Source of the DNA: Candidatus Zhuqueibacterota bacterium
GTDB lineage: Bacteria > Zhuqueibacterota > Zhuqueibacteria > Residuimicrobiales > Krinioviventaceae
Assembly: GCA_016928775.1 (NCBI GenBank)
Contig: JAFGKD010000116.1
Coordinates: 1-64,000, forward strand
DNA length: 64,000 nucleotides
Reading direction: 5' to 3'
Shown piece after piece: positions 8,966-17,122 of this stretch. The notes beneath the pieces are model-generated. The model did no database searches, was not told the DNA's origin, and saw nothing but the letters and a program-made list of their open reading frames with translations. Position numbers and translations under genes: made by a program. Positions within the stretch are counted from its first letter, which is position 1; every line of letters starts with the position of its first letter.

Positions 8966-10307
8966 TTCTAACGTGAAAAATTCATTCACACGAAGCCTAA
9001 AAGAAAGAATCATCACGAAGAGCAGGTATATGGTCTTTGGCAAAGGTTCAATCAATTTGTTATTATCAGAGCAGCACGTGTTTGATATGTGCGCCGAGGC
9101 GTTTGCGCATAAGCGTGTTGATGATAAACGGCTCCTGTTTATCATCCCGGACCATACGCGCAGCGCCCCCATGGATGTGCTATTTCGTGTCCTTTACCAG
9201 CTCCTGGCGGATCGGGTCAAAAAACTCGATTTCCTCGTGGCGTTGGGAACGCATCCACCGATGAGCGAGACGATGATCAACCAGCGCCTTGGCATCAGAC
9301 AGGCGGAGCGCACAACAACCTATCCCAAAGCGTCTTTCTACAATCACCACTGGGATGATCCGCAGCAGCTTGTACGCATTGGTACAATTACATCGGAACA
9401 GGTCAATCAAATATCCGGCGGGTTGCTGCAGAAAAAGGTGGATGTCACCATTAATAAAATGGTGTTCGATTATGATCTGCTGGTTATTGTTGGTCCAGTA
9501 TTTCCCCACGAAGTCATCGGTTTTTCCGGTGGCAATAAATATCTTTTTCCGGGCATTGCCGGACAAGAGATTATTGATATGTTTCATTGGCTTGGTGCGC
9601 TCATCACTGTTCCCGGGATTATTGGCACAAAGTATACGCCCGTGCGCGATATTGTCGACCTGGCGGCATCCTATTTGCCTGTTGAACGTTTCTGTTTGAG
9701 TCTTGTTGTCAAAGACGCCGGACTTTTCGGTTTATATATCGGGCCGCCAGAGGAATCGTGGTCAGCGGCAGCGGATTTGTCAAAAGATATCCATATCATT
9801 TATAAGGACAAACCCTATAAAAGTATCCTTTCGCGCGCCCCTGAAATGTATGATGATTTGTGGACGGGCGCCAAATGTATGTATAAAATGGAGTGTGTCG
9901 TTGCCGATGGCGGTGAGCTGATTATTTATGCGCCGCACATCACTGAAATTTCTGTGACACACGGTAAAAATATCCGAGAGATTGGTTATCATGTCCGGGA
10001 TTATTTTCTCAAACAGATGGAAAAGTTTGAACACATTCCGGGGGGGGTGATGGCGCATTCAACGCATGTGCGCGGCATTGGTTCTTACGAGAATGGTATT
10101 GAAAAACCCAGGGTGCAGGTGACGCTCGCGACTCAAATTCCGGCGGAGATCTGTCGCAAGATCAATCTTGGCTATCGCGATCCGGAGTCAATCAATCCCG
10201 AAGACTGGAAAAATCGCGAGGATGAGGGTTATCTGTACGTTCCCAAAGCCGGGGAGATGTTATATCGGTTAAAGGATGATCCATATTTAAAAACAAATGA
10301 AAATTGA
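8943..10307 (+). CDS. LarA-family (nickel-pincer lactate racemase-like) protein
   Basis: A 454-residue member of the LarA/DUF2088 family, whose founder racemises lactate with a Ni-pincer nucleotide cofactor. The family residues are visible: DHTRSAP (Asp and Arg of the active site), ALGTHPPMS (His), INKMVFDYD (the Lys that tethers the cofactor), PVFPHEVIGFSGGNKYLFPG (His ligand and Gly-rich loop). No larB, larC or larE cofactor genes are in the window. ATG 8943 overlaps the lipase gene and has no clear site; ATG 9030, also in frame, is an equally reasonable start and would give 425 residues, nearer to LarA. Many LarA paralogues act on other 2-hydroxyacids, so lactate is not assured. Confidence 0.82.
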   Translation: MAVLKKTDSNVKNSFTRSLKERIITKSRYMVFGKGSINLLLSEQHVFDMCAEAFAHKRVDDKRLLFIIPDHTRSAPMDVLFRVLYQLLADRVKKLDFLVALGTHPPMSETMINQRLGIRQAERTTTYPKASFYNHHWDDPQQLVRIGTITSEQVNQISGGLLQKKVDVTINKMVFDYDLLVIVGPVFPHEVIGFSGGNKYLFPGIAGQEIIDMFHWLGALITVPGIIGTKYTPVRDIVDLAASYLPVERFCLSLVVKDAGLFGLYIGPPEESWSAAADLSKDIHIIYKDKPYKSILSRAPEMYDDLWTGAKCMYKMECVVADGGELIIYAPHITEISVTHGKNIREIGYHVRDYFLKQMEKFEHIPGGVMAHSTHVRGIGSYENGIEKPRVQVTLATQIPAEICRKINLGYRDPESINPEDWKNREDEGYLYVPKAGEMLYRLKDDPYLKTNEN

Positions 10308-10340
10308 TAAACAGAATAGAGTGTCAGGAGGATAGCAAGG

Positions 10341-11630
10341 ATGGCTACAAATAAAAATGTCGTTGTGGCCCAGTCGGGCGGGCCGTCGCCGGTAATCAAC
10401 AATACGGTGCGTGGCATTGTTGATACGTGCAAAATGTTTCCAGAAAAGTTCGATAAAATTTATGCGGCATGGCATGGAATTGAAGGGGTTCTAAAGGAAG
10501 AGCTTCTTGATCTGTCGGCGCAAAAGGAAGAAGAAATTGCGTTGCTAAGAACCACCCCGGCTGCCGGTGCAATTGGCACCTGCCGTTATAAAGTCAAGGA
10601 GCAGCAGACCGAGGATTTTGATCGTATCATCGAGGTTCTCAAGGCGCACAACGTCGGGTACTTTTTTTATATTGGTGGCAATGATTCCATGGATACAGCG
10701 AACAAAGTTGCCAAACTGGCGCATCAGCAGGGTCTTGAGCTCATCGCGGCTGGGGGATCAAAAACCATCGATAATGACGTTGGTGATTCCGCCTTCAAGC
10801 TGGTGGATCATACGCCCGGGTACGGTTCGGTGGCGCGCTATTGGGCGATGAATATTCAAAATGCCAATGAAGAAAACCTGGGTTCCTCTCCGGCAGATCC
10901 GGTTTTGGTGATTCAAATGATGGGTCGCAAAATCGGTTTTATTCCGGCAGCAGCGCGTCTGGCTGATCCCAAGCGGCAGATGCCTTTGCAGATTTATATG
11001 CCGGAGTCAAAAGTGTCGCTTGAGGAATTGACCGACAATGTCAATGATGAGCTCAATCGCAGTGGCCGTTGTATCGTCGCGGTATCCGAAGGTTACGATG
11101 CTGGTGATGTTGGTGCGGCACGCGATTCATTCGGGCACGTGGAATTTGGCGCCAGCATGTTCACGGCGCAACAGATCATTGTCAATCATCTCAATAACGT
11201 GGGACTCAAAGCGCGCGGCAAGGCACGCGGTCAGGTTGTTGGCACCGATCAACGCGATACCGCCATTTACGCCTCAAACGTCGATCTGGATGAATCTTAC
11301 AAAGTTGGTCAAAACTGCGTTGTCATTGCGCTCGAACATGGCTCTGGATATATGAGCACCATGCTGCGTCGGCCCGGGCTCATCTACAGTATTAATTTTG
11401 ATAAAGTGCCTTTGCAGGAGGTGGCCAACTCGGAACGGGAATTCCCGGCGGCGTGGATCGCGGAGAATAAAATCGATGTGACGGACGATTATATTTCTTA
11501 TGCCCGTCCGCTCATTGGCGATGATTGGGTGAGCGTGCCGGTGATCAATGGACGTCAGCGGTTTGCACGGCTGGAGTCCATATTTGCCGATCAGCGCTGC
11601 CCAAAATATGTGCCCCAGGCACACAGATAA
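10341..11630 (+). CDS. pfp: Pyrophosphate-dependent 6-phosphofructokinase
   Basis: Phosphofructokinase-superfamily enzyme of 429 residues, which reversibly phosphorylates fructose 6-phosphate. The N-terminal VVAQSGGPSPVIN binds phosphate. Two residues that separate PPi- from ATP-dependent enzymes both point to PPi: Asp115 in GGNDS (ATP enzymes have Gly) and Lys141 in SKTIDND (ATP enzymes have Gly). QMMGRKIGFI and VSEGYDAG follow in family order. AGGAGG lies upstream of the ATG. PPi use makes the step reversible and saves ATP. The LarA-like gene is upstream and a HAD phosphatase downstream. Confidence 0.9.
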   Translation: MATNKNVVVAQSGGPSPVINNTVRGIVDTCKMFPEKFDKIYAAWHGIEGVLKEELLDLSAQKEEEIALLRTTPAAGAIGTCRYKVKEQQTEDFDRIIEVLKAHNVGYFFYIGGNDSMDTANKVAKLAHQQGLELIAAGGSKTIDNDVGDSAFKLVDHTPGYGSVARYWAMNIQNANEENLGSSPADPVLVIQMMGRKIGFIPAAARLADPKRQMPLQIYMPESKVSLEELTDNVNDELNRSGRCIVAVSEGYDAGDVGAARDSFGHVEFGASMFTAQQIIVNHLNNVGLKARGKARGQVVGTDQRDTAIYASNVDLDESYKVGQNCVVIALEHGSGYMSTMLRRPGLIYSINFDKVPLQEVANSEREFPAAWIAENKIDVTDDYISYARPLIGDDWVSVPVINGRQRFARLESIFADQRCPKYVPQAHR

Positions 11631-11681
11631 TTGAATAACAAAATGACATTATCCGAACATTTATGCACAAAAGGTTGACCT

Positions 11682-12566
11682 ATGGATCCACAAACAGTAC
11701 TAAAAAACCTCCAGCCACACCATCAGTTCCTCGTCGCTGTTGACAGTGATGGATGTGCGTTTGATTCGATGGAAATCAAGCATAAGGAATGCTTTATACC
11801 CAATTTTATCAAACACTTTGATTTGCAGCCGGTCTCCAAATATGCGCGCGAAACGGCTGAATTCACCAATCTCTATTCCAAATGGCGTGGCGCCAATCGG
11901 TTCATTTCTTACCTGTTAGCGCTTGATTTGCTCAAAGAGCGTCCACAAGTGATCGCCCGCAAGGCAGAGATTCCGGACCTACCCGGCTTGCGGGCCTGGA
12001 TGAAACGAGAGACAAAACTCGGCAATCCAGCTCTTGCGGCAGAAGTCGAAAAAACGGCTGATCCTGACCTGAAGCGATGCCTTGACTGGTCGCTCGCAGT
12101 GAACGAATCTGTCGCCGATATTGTGTATAATGTGCCACCGTTTCCCCTGGTACGCGAGAGTCTGGACAAAGTGTCAGAATGGGCTGACATCATCGTCTGC
12201 TCCGCCACGCCGCACGAAGCTCTGGTGCGCGAATGGGAGGAGCACGATATCGCCAGGTATGTTCGTTTTATCGGCGGTCAGGAAGTTGGCTCCAAAAAAG
12301 AGATGATCGAAATGGCCCTCGCGGATGACCGATATGATAAACAAAAGGCCATCATGATCGGCGATGCGCCAGGTGACATGAAGGCAGCTAAATCCAATCA
12401 TATACTCTATTTTCCGATCAATCCAAACGAGGAAGAAAAATCCTGGGAACTATTCTTTCACCAGGGCGCAGAACTGTTTGCAAACGGTGAATACAGCGGA
12501 GCGTATGAAGCGAAATTGATCGCCGATTTTGAAGAATTGCTGCCCGAATCCCCGCCCTGGAAATAA
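11682..12566 (+). CDS. HAD-superfamily hydrolase
   Basis: Haloacid dehalogenase-type phosphatase of 294 residues. All four motifs are visible: VDSDGCAFDSME (nucleophile Asp and general acid Asp), VCSATP (Ser/Thr motif), Lys in SKKEMIEMAL, and MIGDAPGDMKAA (metal-binding Asp pair). The long cap between motifs I and II (about residues 30-150) includes KWRGANRFISYLLALDLL. The substrate is not known; the position after pfp suggests a sugar phosphate, but this is weak. AAGG precedes the ATG. Confidence 0.83.
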   Translation: MDPQTVLKNLQPHHQFLVAVDSDGCAFDSMEIKHKECFIPNFIKHFDLQPVSKYARETAEFTNLYSKWRGANRFISYLLALDLLKERPQVIARKAEIPDLPGLRAWMKRETKLGNPALAAEVEKTADPDLKRCLDWSLAVNESVADIVYNVPPFPLVRESLDKVSEWADIIVCSATPHEALVREWEEHDIARYVRFIGGQEVGSKKEMIEMALADDRYDKQKAIMIGDAPGDMKAAKSNHILYFPINPNEEEKSWELFFHQGAELFANGEYSGAYEAKLIADFEELLPESPPWK

Positions 12567-12610
12567 ATGTGCTTGATCGAGTGTTCGAGTTTCAAGTTGG
12601 GAATTTTTAT

Positions 12611-12636
12611 TTTCCGCGATAAATGTTTCGCGGAAA
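12611..12636 (+). terminator. Hairpin after the HAD gene, possible weak terminator
   Basis: A perfect 9-bp inverted repeat (TTTCCGCGA at 12611-12619, TCGCGGAAA at 12628-12636) lies 45 bases after the HAD stop codon. There is no T-tract after it, so termination is uncertain. Confidence 0.35.
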
Positions 12637-12695
12637 TATTCTAAACAGCGCACATTGTTCTATTGTGAAAGTTGGAGATAAAACCTGGGGTTTCC

Positions 12696-13127
12696 ATGAA
12701 AGAACTTTTTACAGAAATTATAATCAACGCCTCATCTGATAAAGTTTGGGATGTTTTAACTGATTTCGACTCTTATCCCGAATGGAATCCTTTTGTTCGC
12801 GAGCTGCGGGGTGATGTGCAGGTTGGCAAAAGAATTGAAGCGGTGCTGCAAGCTCCCAATCAAAAGGAGATGAAATTTAGGCCGAGGGTAATAAAGCTGG
12901 TACCACGGCGTGAATTTCGCTGGTATGGCATGCTGGGCATTCGCGGACTTTTTGAAGGCGAGCATATTTTTGAAGTGCATCCGGCCGAGCCCCGCAAAGT
13001 GCGATTTGTGCAGCGCGAAATTTTTAGCGGTATTTTAGCACGCGCTATTTTGAAAAATATTGAAGAAAATACGCGCGCCGGATTTGAACAGATGAATGCG
13101 GCGCTCAAAGAGCGATGCGAATCGTGA
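12696..13127 (+). CDS. SRPBCC (START-like) ligand-binding protein
   Basis: Small protein of 143 residues with the helix-grip fold of the SRPBCC/polyketide-cyclase superfamily. The opening IIINASSDKVWDVLTDFDSYPEWNPFV split across residues 7-34 is the usual signature, with FEGEHIFEV and a C-terminal helix (NIEENTRAGFEQMN) that covers the cavity. Such proteins bind or turn over small hydrophobic ligands; nothing here identifies the ligand. I chose ATG 12696 since it opens directly on the fold; a TTG at 12672 is possible. Confidence 0.8.
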   Translation: MKELFTEIIINASSDKVWDVLTDFDSYPEWNPFVRELRGDVQVGKRIEAVLQAPNQKEMKFRPRVIKLVPRREFRWYGMLGIRGLFEGEHIFEVHPAEPRKVRFVQREIFSGILARAILKNIEENTRAGFEQMNAALKERCES

Positions 13128-13249
13128 ACTTTGACAATTAGCCGAACAGATTTTAATTCACACATCTTTTAATTCACCCTTGCCAATTCCTGATTGTAAT
13201 TTTGTCTAAAATTCAGCATATTCTTTCTCACAACAAATCAAGGAAGAAT

Positions 13250-14923
13250 ATGTCCCACGATAAAATTTATTTTTTTGCTGCTTCATTCGCTCTCATACTC
13301 TGTACAACGCTTTATTCCCGATTACCATCTTTGGCCGGCTATTCAAATTACAACGATTTGACAACATCCCTGCAAGACCTGGCGCGGCACTATCCTGAGG
13401 TGGTCAAGATTGAATCGCTTGGCAAGACATTGCAGTCCCGTGATTTGTGGCTGGTGCAGTTAGGTGTACGTTCATCAGCGGAAAAGCCGGCTATCCTGCT
13501 GGTCGGCGGCGTCGAAGCGGATGATGTGACCTCCACCGAGTTGTGTTTGCGCTTTATTAAAACCTCGGCCCAGAGCTATGGTCGCGTCGATAGCATTACA
13601 GTGATATTGGATCGAGTGATATTCTATGTTCTGCCGCGTGTCAACCCGGACGCCACAGAACAACTCTGGGCGCCGGTTGTTTATGATCGGCTGTTGAACG
13701 CTCGACCCATGGACCTTGATTTTGATGGTGAGGTGAGTGAAGATGGATACGATGATTTGAATGGTGATGGTCTCATTACAAACATGCGTATTGCAGATCC
13801 TGCGGGAGAGTGGCTGATTGATTCTTTACACCCCCGGCTTATGCGCAAAGCGGACCCGACCAGGAATGAGCTTGGTGCTTACCGAGTCGTGACCGAAGGA
13901 TTAGACAACGATTTTGATGGTCGCTGGAACGAGGATCCAGCCGGAGGAGTGGATGTCAATCAAAATTTCTCGTTCAATTATCAGCCGTTCGCGCCTGGAA
14001 GTGGTCCACATCCTGTTTCAGAAAGTGAAACTCGGGCAGTGGCTGATTTTCTGTTTGCACGAGAAAATATTGCCGCCGTATTTTCATTTTCGCTGAATGA
14101 AAACCTCCTGCATCCATGGGAAAACCATAAAGGAAAAGTGGAACCACATAAACCCGTCACTGCTGTGCTGCCACAGGATGCGGCTTATTATCGCTTCATA
14201 TCGAATCAATTTAAAAAAATTATCGGCTCAGCCGACGGGCTCGAACCGAAACGCGGTTCCGGCAATTTTAGCGAATGGGCTTATTATCATTACGGAAGAT
14301 GGTCATTTTCCGCTCCTGCCTGGTGGCCACCATCAATGCACAGCATTGACGATTCAATAAAACAGGTTGTTACGGATGATCCACTCAGGCAGGAACGACA
14401 ATTATTACAATGGACAATGGCAAGCAGACCGGCAGCTTTTGTCGAGTGGACGGAAATCCGGCATCCCGACTTTCCGGAACAAAAAGTTGAAATCGGGGGC
14501 TTTGCGCCTGGTATGACGAAAAATCCGCCCGTCGACAGCTTGACAATTCTTGCGGAAAAATATGGTGCGTTTTTTTATCAATTGGCTAATTTATTGCCTC
14601 GAATTAACCTCTATCTAAAAGTTGAATCTCTCGGGCAACAGGTTTTCAGGATTTCAGCTACGATAAAAAATTGCGGCTCCCTTCCAACAACGAGTGAGCT
14701 CGGCCAGCAGTCCCAGTGGGTTCGCAAGCTCAAAACCGAGCTGATTTTGGATCACGATCAAAAAATGATCAGCGGCACCCGATTCTCGCTTCTCAGTGCC
14801 ATTGCCGGCGGCAGCGCGCAAGCGCACAGTTGGCTTGTGCAAGGAAAGATCGGGAGTGAAATAACAGTTCGTGTCGGCAGTCCGCCTGTTGGTTTCGTAA
14901 CAGAAAAGGTCATCTTGAAATAG
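13250..14923 (+). CDS. Exported M14 carboxypeptidase-like protein lacking the active-site residues
   Basis: Exported protein of 557 residues in the zinc carboxypeptidase (M14) family, paralogous to the gene at 17123. Where the paralogue has the zinc motif HSNE, this protein has EADD (in GGVEADDVTSTE). The third zinc ligand, in SYHNSG of the paralogue, is replaced (SFSLNE), and the catalytic Glu of TNELW is replaced in FSAPAWW. So all four key residues look lost, although the fold and the Asp-rich loops DLDFDGEVSEDG, DLNGDG and DNDFDGRWNED are kept. It is probably a non-catalytic, Ca-binding or peptidoglycan/peptide-binding protein. ATG 13250 follows AAGGAAG and opens a signal peptide; a TTG at 13202 is less likely. 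Confidence 0.85.
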   Translation: MSHDKIYFFAASFALILCTTLYSRLPSLAGYSNYNDLTTSLQDLARHYPEVVKIESLGKTLQSRDLWLVQLGVRSSAEKPAILLVGGVEADDVTSTELCLRFIKTSAQSYGRVDSITVILDRVIFYVLPRVNPDATEQLWAPVVYDRLLNARPMDLDFDGEVSEDGYDDLNGDGLITNMRIADPAGEWLIDSLHPRLMRKADPTRNELGAYRVVTEGLDNDFDGRWNEDPAGGVDVNQNFSFNYQPFAPGSGPHPVSESETRAVADFLFARENIAAVFSFSLNENLLHPWENHKGKVEPHKPVTAVLPQDAAYYRFISNQFKKIIGSADGLEPKRGSGNFSEWAYYHYGRWSFSAPAWWPPSMHSIDDSIKQVVTDDPLRQERQLLQWTMASRPAAFVEWTEIRHPDFPEQKVEIGGFAPGMTKNPPVDSLTILAEKYGAFFYQLANLLPRINLYLKVESLGQQVFRISATIKNCGSLPTTSELGQQSQWVRKLKTELILDHDQKMISGTRFSLLSAIAGGSAQAHSWLVQGKIGSEITVRVGSPPVGFVTEKVILK

Positions 14924-14925
14924 AA

Positions 14926-14943
14926 ATGGGGCCGCAGCCCCAT
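14926..14943. terminator. Hairpin between convergent M14-like and htpG genes
   Basis: ATGGGGC (14926-14932) and GCCCCAT (14937-14943) pair around CGCA in the 32-base gap between two convergent genes. Read on the minus strand it is followed by TTCTATTTC, which would serve htpG; on the plus strand the T-tract is poor. Confidence 0.55.
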
Positions 14944-14955
14944 AGTTTGATTATA

Positions 14956-16869
14956 TTATTCTGAAGGTTGATCCTCCACAACATCGGTTTCTTTGGTGTA
15001 GAGGTCCAGTGTTTCAGAAATCATGCTCTGAATGGTTGTCGCCATAAGCTGTGGATCGACGATTGTGCCATCCAGCAGAGCAGCGCTGTTGAACAGGTTA
15101 TAGGCGGCTGTTTCGAGCATGTGATCTTTGGCATCTTTTTTATAAATTGTCAGCAGGTTGAGGATCAGCGGATGCGTCTTGTTGATTTCCATGAGTTTTG
15201 GTTTTGGCGGTTTGTCCGGCGTGTAAATGTGCATCATTTTTTCCATTTGCGAGGACATACCCTGGCTCACCAAAACCGCTGGACTGTTGACCAAACGATC
15301 TGATAACTTGACATCCTCGACCTTGTCGCCCAGTATGTCTTTTAACCGACGAGCCAATTTGTCGAGATCTTTTTCATCCTTTTTTGTTGTTTTCTTTGTG
15401 CTTTTTTTGTCGTCTGCCTCTTTGTTTGGAATTTTTTCCAGTTTTTTCAAATCGACCTGATCGGCAGAGACGATGTTTTTCTCTTTATAATTAAAGAGTC
15501 CCGGCAGAGCAAATTCATCGATCGGATCATAGCAGTAGAGGACCTCGATATCTTTGGCTTTGAAAATTTCCAGTGCGGGATTATTCTCAATGGTTTTACG
15601 GTCGGGACCAGAGATGTAATAGATCTCTTCCTGATCGGTTGGCATGCGATCAATATAGGCATCGAGCGAGACAAGCTCTGTTTTGTCTTTGCCTTTGGAT
15701 GAATTGAAATGGAAAAGTGCTGCCACTTTGTCTTTGTTGCTGAAATCATTATAGCCTTCTTTGACAATACGGCCGTGATTTTTCCAGAATTCTTTAAAAG
15801 TTTCCGGTTCTTTTTTCGCCAGGTCATTCAAGTACGAGAGGAGTTTGCCGACCACCGTGTTTTTGATTTTGATCATGTATGGATTGTCCTGCAACGTCTC
15901 GCGTGAGATGTTCAGCGGCAGATCGTCACTTTCAAGCACGCCGCGGATAAAGCGCAAATAATTCGGCAGAATCTCTTTGTCGTGCGCATCGATCAGTACG
16001 CGCCGCACAAACAGGTTGATGCCCTCATCCGGCGATTCGATGCCAAAGAATTCCATGTTGGTTTTGGGCACAAAAAGCAGGGAATGAAATTGAATTGGCG
16101 CATCAGCTGAAAAGTGCATCCAGCTGAGGGCATCGTCGCTCTGATGGGCGATAAATTTGTAAAACTCGTTATACTGTTCTTTGGAAACATTTGATTTTGG
16201 CTCGCGCCAGATGGCGGTCACTTTGTTCACCTGTTCGCCATTGAGCTTGATCGGGAACGGCACAAAGTTGGAATATTTTTCAATAATACTTTGCACTTTC
16301 CATTTTTGGGCAAATTCGTCCGCATTGTCGCGCAATGTGACCTTGATACTGGTACCGCGTTTTTGATCTTTTGGCCCCTCGGCGATGTCGAACGTGCCCG
16401 TCCCGTCACTCGTCCAAATCCAGGCGGGTTCGTCCGGCGCGGCTGCTTTTGTCGTCACATCGACCTTTTCAGCCGCCATAAAAACCGAATAAAAACCGAC
16501 GCCAAACCGGCCAATAAGATTGACGTTTTTATCGTCCGCAGCTAACTGTTTGACGAATTCGCTCGTTCCGGATCGGGCGATGGTACCGAGATTATCGATC
16601 AATTCCTGGTGCGTCATGCCGATTCCGGTGTCAGTGATGGTGAAGGTTTTTTCTTTTTCATCGAGATCAATTTTGATTTCAAAATCCAGTGCGGCGTCGC
16701 ACATCTCTTCGCCTTTCACACTGTTAAAGCGCACCTTGTCCAGCGCATCTGCTGCGTTGGAAATGAGCTCGCGTATAAAGACATCACGATGTGTGTAGAG
16801 TGAGTGCGATAGAATGTCAAGTAACTGGCGAACTTCAGCTTGAAATTCATAATGTGTCGTTTCTGGCAT
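14956..16869 (-). CDS. htpG: Molecular chaperone HtpG (Hsp90)
   Basis: Cytosolic ATP-dependent chaperone of 637 residues, normal for bacterial Hsp90. The N-terminal GHKL ATPase domain shows ELISNAADALDKVRF (Glu and Asn for ATP/Mg), ITDTGIGMT and GRFGVGFYSVFM. The middle domain has NYLRFIRGVLESDDLPLNISRE with the catalytic-loop Arg, followed by the C-terminal dimerisation domain. A Lys-rich acidic linker (KKSTKKTTKKDEKD) near residue 480 is longer than usual. ATG 16869 has GGAG 6 bases upstream. The divergent gap to the next M14 gene carries an inverted repeat at 17006-17025 but no CIRCE element. Confidence 0.96.
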   Translation of the reverse strand: MPETTHYEFQAEVRQLLDILSHSLYTHRDVFIRELISNAADALDKVRFNSVKGEEMCDAALDFEIKIDLDEKEKTFTITDTGIGMTHQELIDNLGTIARSGTSEFVKQLAADDKNVNLIGRFGVGFYSVFMAAEKVDVTTKAAAPDEPAWIWTSDGTGTFDIAEGPKDQKRGTSIKVTLRDNADEFAQKWKVQSIIEKYSNFVPFPIKLNGEQVNKVTAIWREPKSNVSKEQYNEFYKFIAHQSDDALSWMHFSADAPIQFHSLLFVPKTNMEFFGIESPDEGINLFVRRVLIDAHDKEILPNYLRFIRGVLESDDLPLNISRETLQDNPYMIKIKNTVVGKLLSYLNDLAKKEPETFKEFWKNHGRIVKEGYNDFSNKDKVAALFHFNSSKGKDKTELVSLDAYIDRMPTDQEEIYYISGPDRKTIENNPALEIFKAKDIEVLYCYDPIDEFALPGLFNYKEKNIVSADQVDLKKLEKIPNKEADDKKSTKKTTKKDEKDLDKLARRLKDILGDKVEDVKLSDRLVNSPAVLVSQGMSSQMEKMMHIYTPDKPPKPKLMEINKTHPLILNLLTIYKKDAKDHMLETAAYNLFNSAALLDGTIVDPQLMATTIQSMISETLDLYTKETDVVEDQPSE

Positions 16870-17005
16870 GGTTGTTCTCCAATATAGTGGTGATAAAAAT
16901 GCTATTTCCAAGAATGGCTGATTTGAATATGTTTTACGTCGATCAGCAAATATCATGCAAAAAAACAAATTGATTCTAATTGCAGTAAAAACAACCAATC
17001 GTTCC

Positions 17006-17025
17006 TGAGCACTGAATTGTGCTCA
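17006..17025. promoter_or_regulatory. Inverted repeat in the htpG/M14 divergent region
   Basis: TGAGCAC and GTGCTCA form a perfect 7-bp inverted repeat with a 6-base spacer, between the divergent htpG and M14 genes. It could be an operator for one of them or a chance hairpin. It is not CIRCE: the half-site order and 9-base spacer of CIRCE are missing. Confidence 0.3.
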
Positions 17026-17122
17026 CCTGTCAATTTGGCAGAGAATGCTGTCTTTACAGGTGCTGAGCGATTTTCCTCGTTATCGTTGGATTGATATGCT
17101 AAATGTTATAAAGGAGTATGTG

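Noticed and set aside
14968-15303. Plus-strand frames inside htpG
   Set aside because: Shadows of the minus-strand htpG gene; no independent support.
17006-17025. CIRCE element upstream of htpG
   Set aside because: Half-sites and spacing differ: CIRCE is TTAGCACTC-N9-GAGTGCTAA; here it is TGAGCAC-N6-GTGCTCA.
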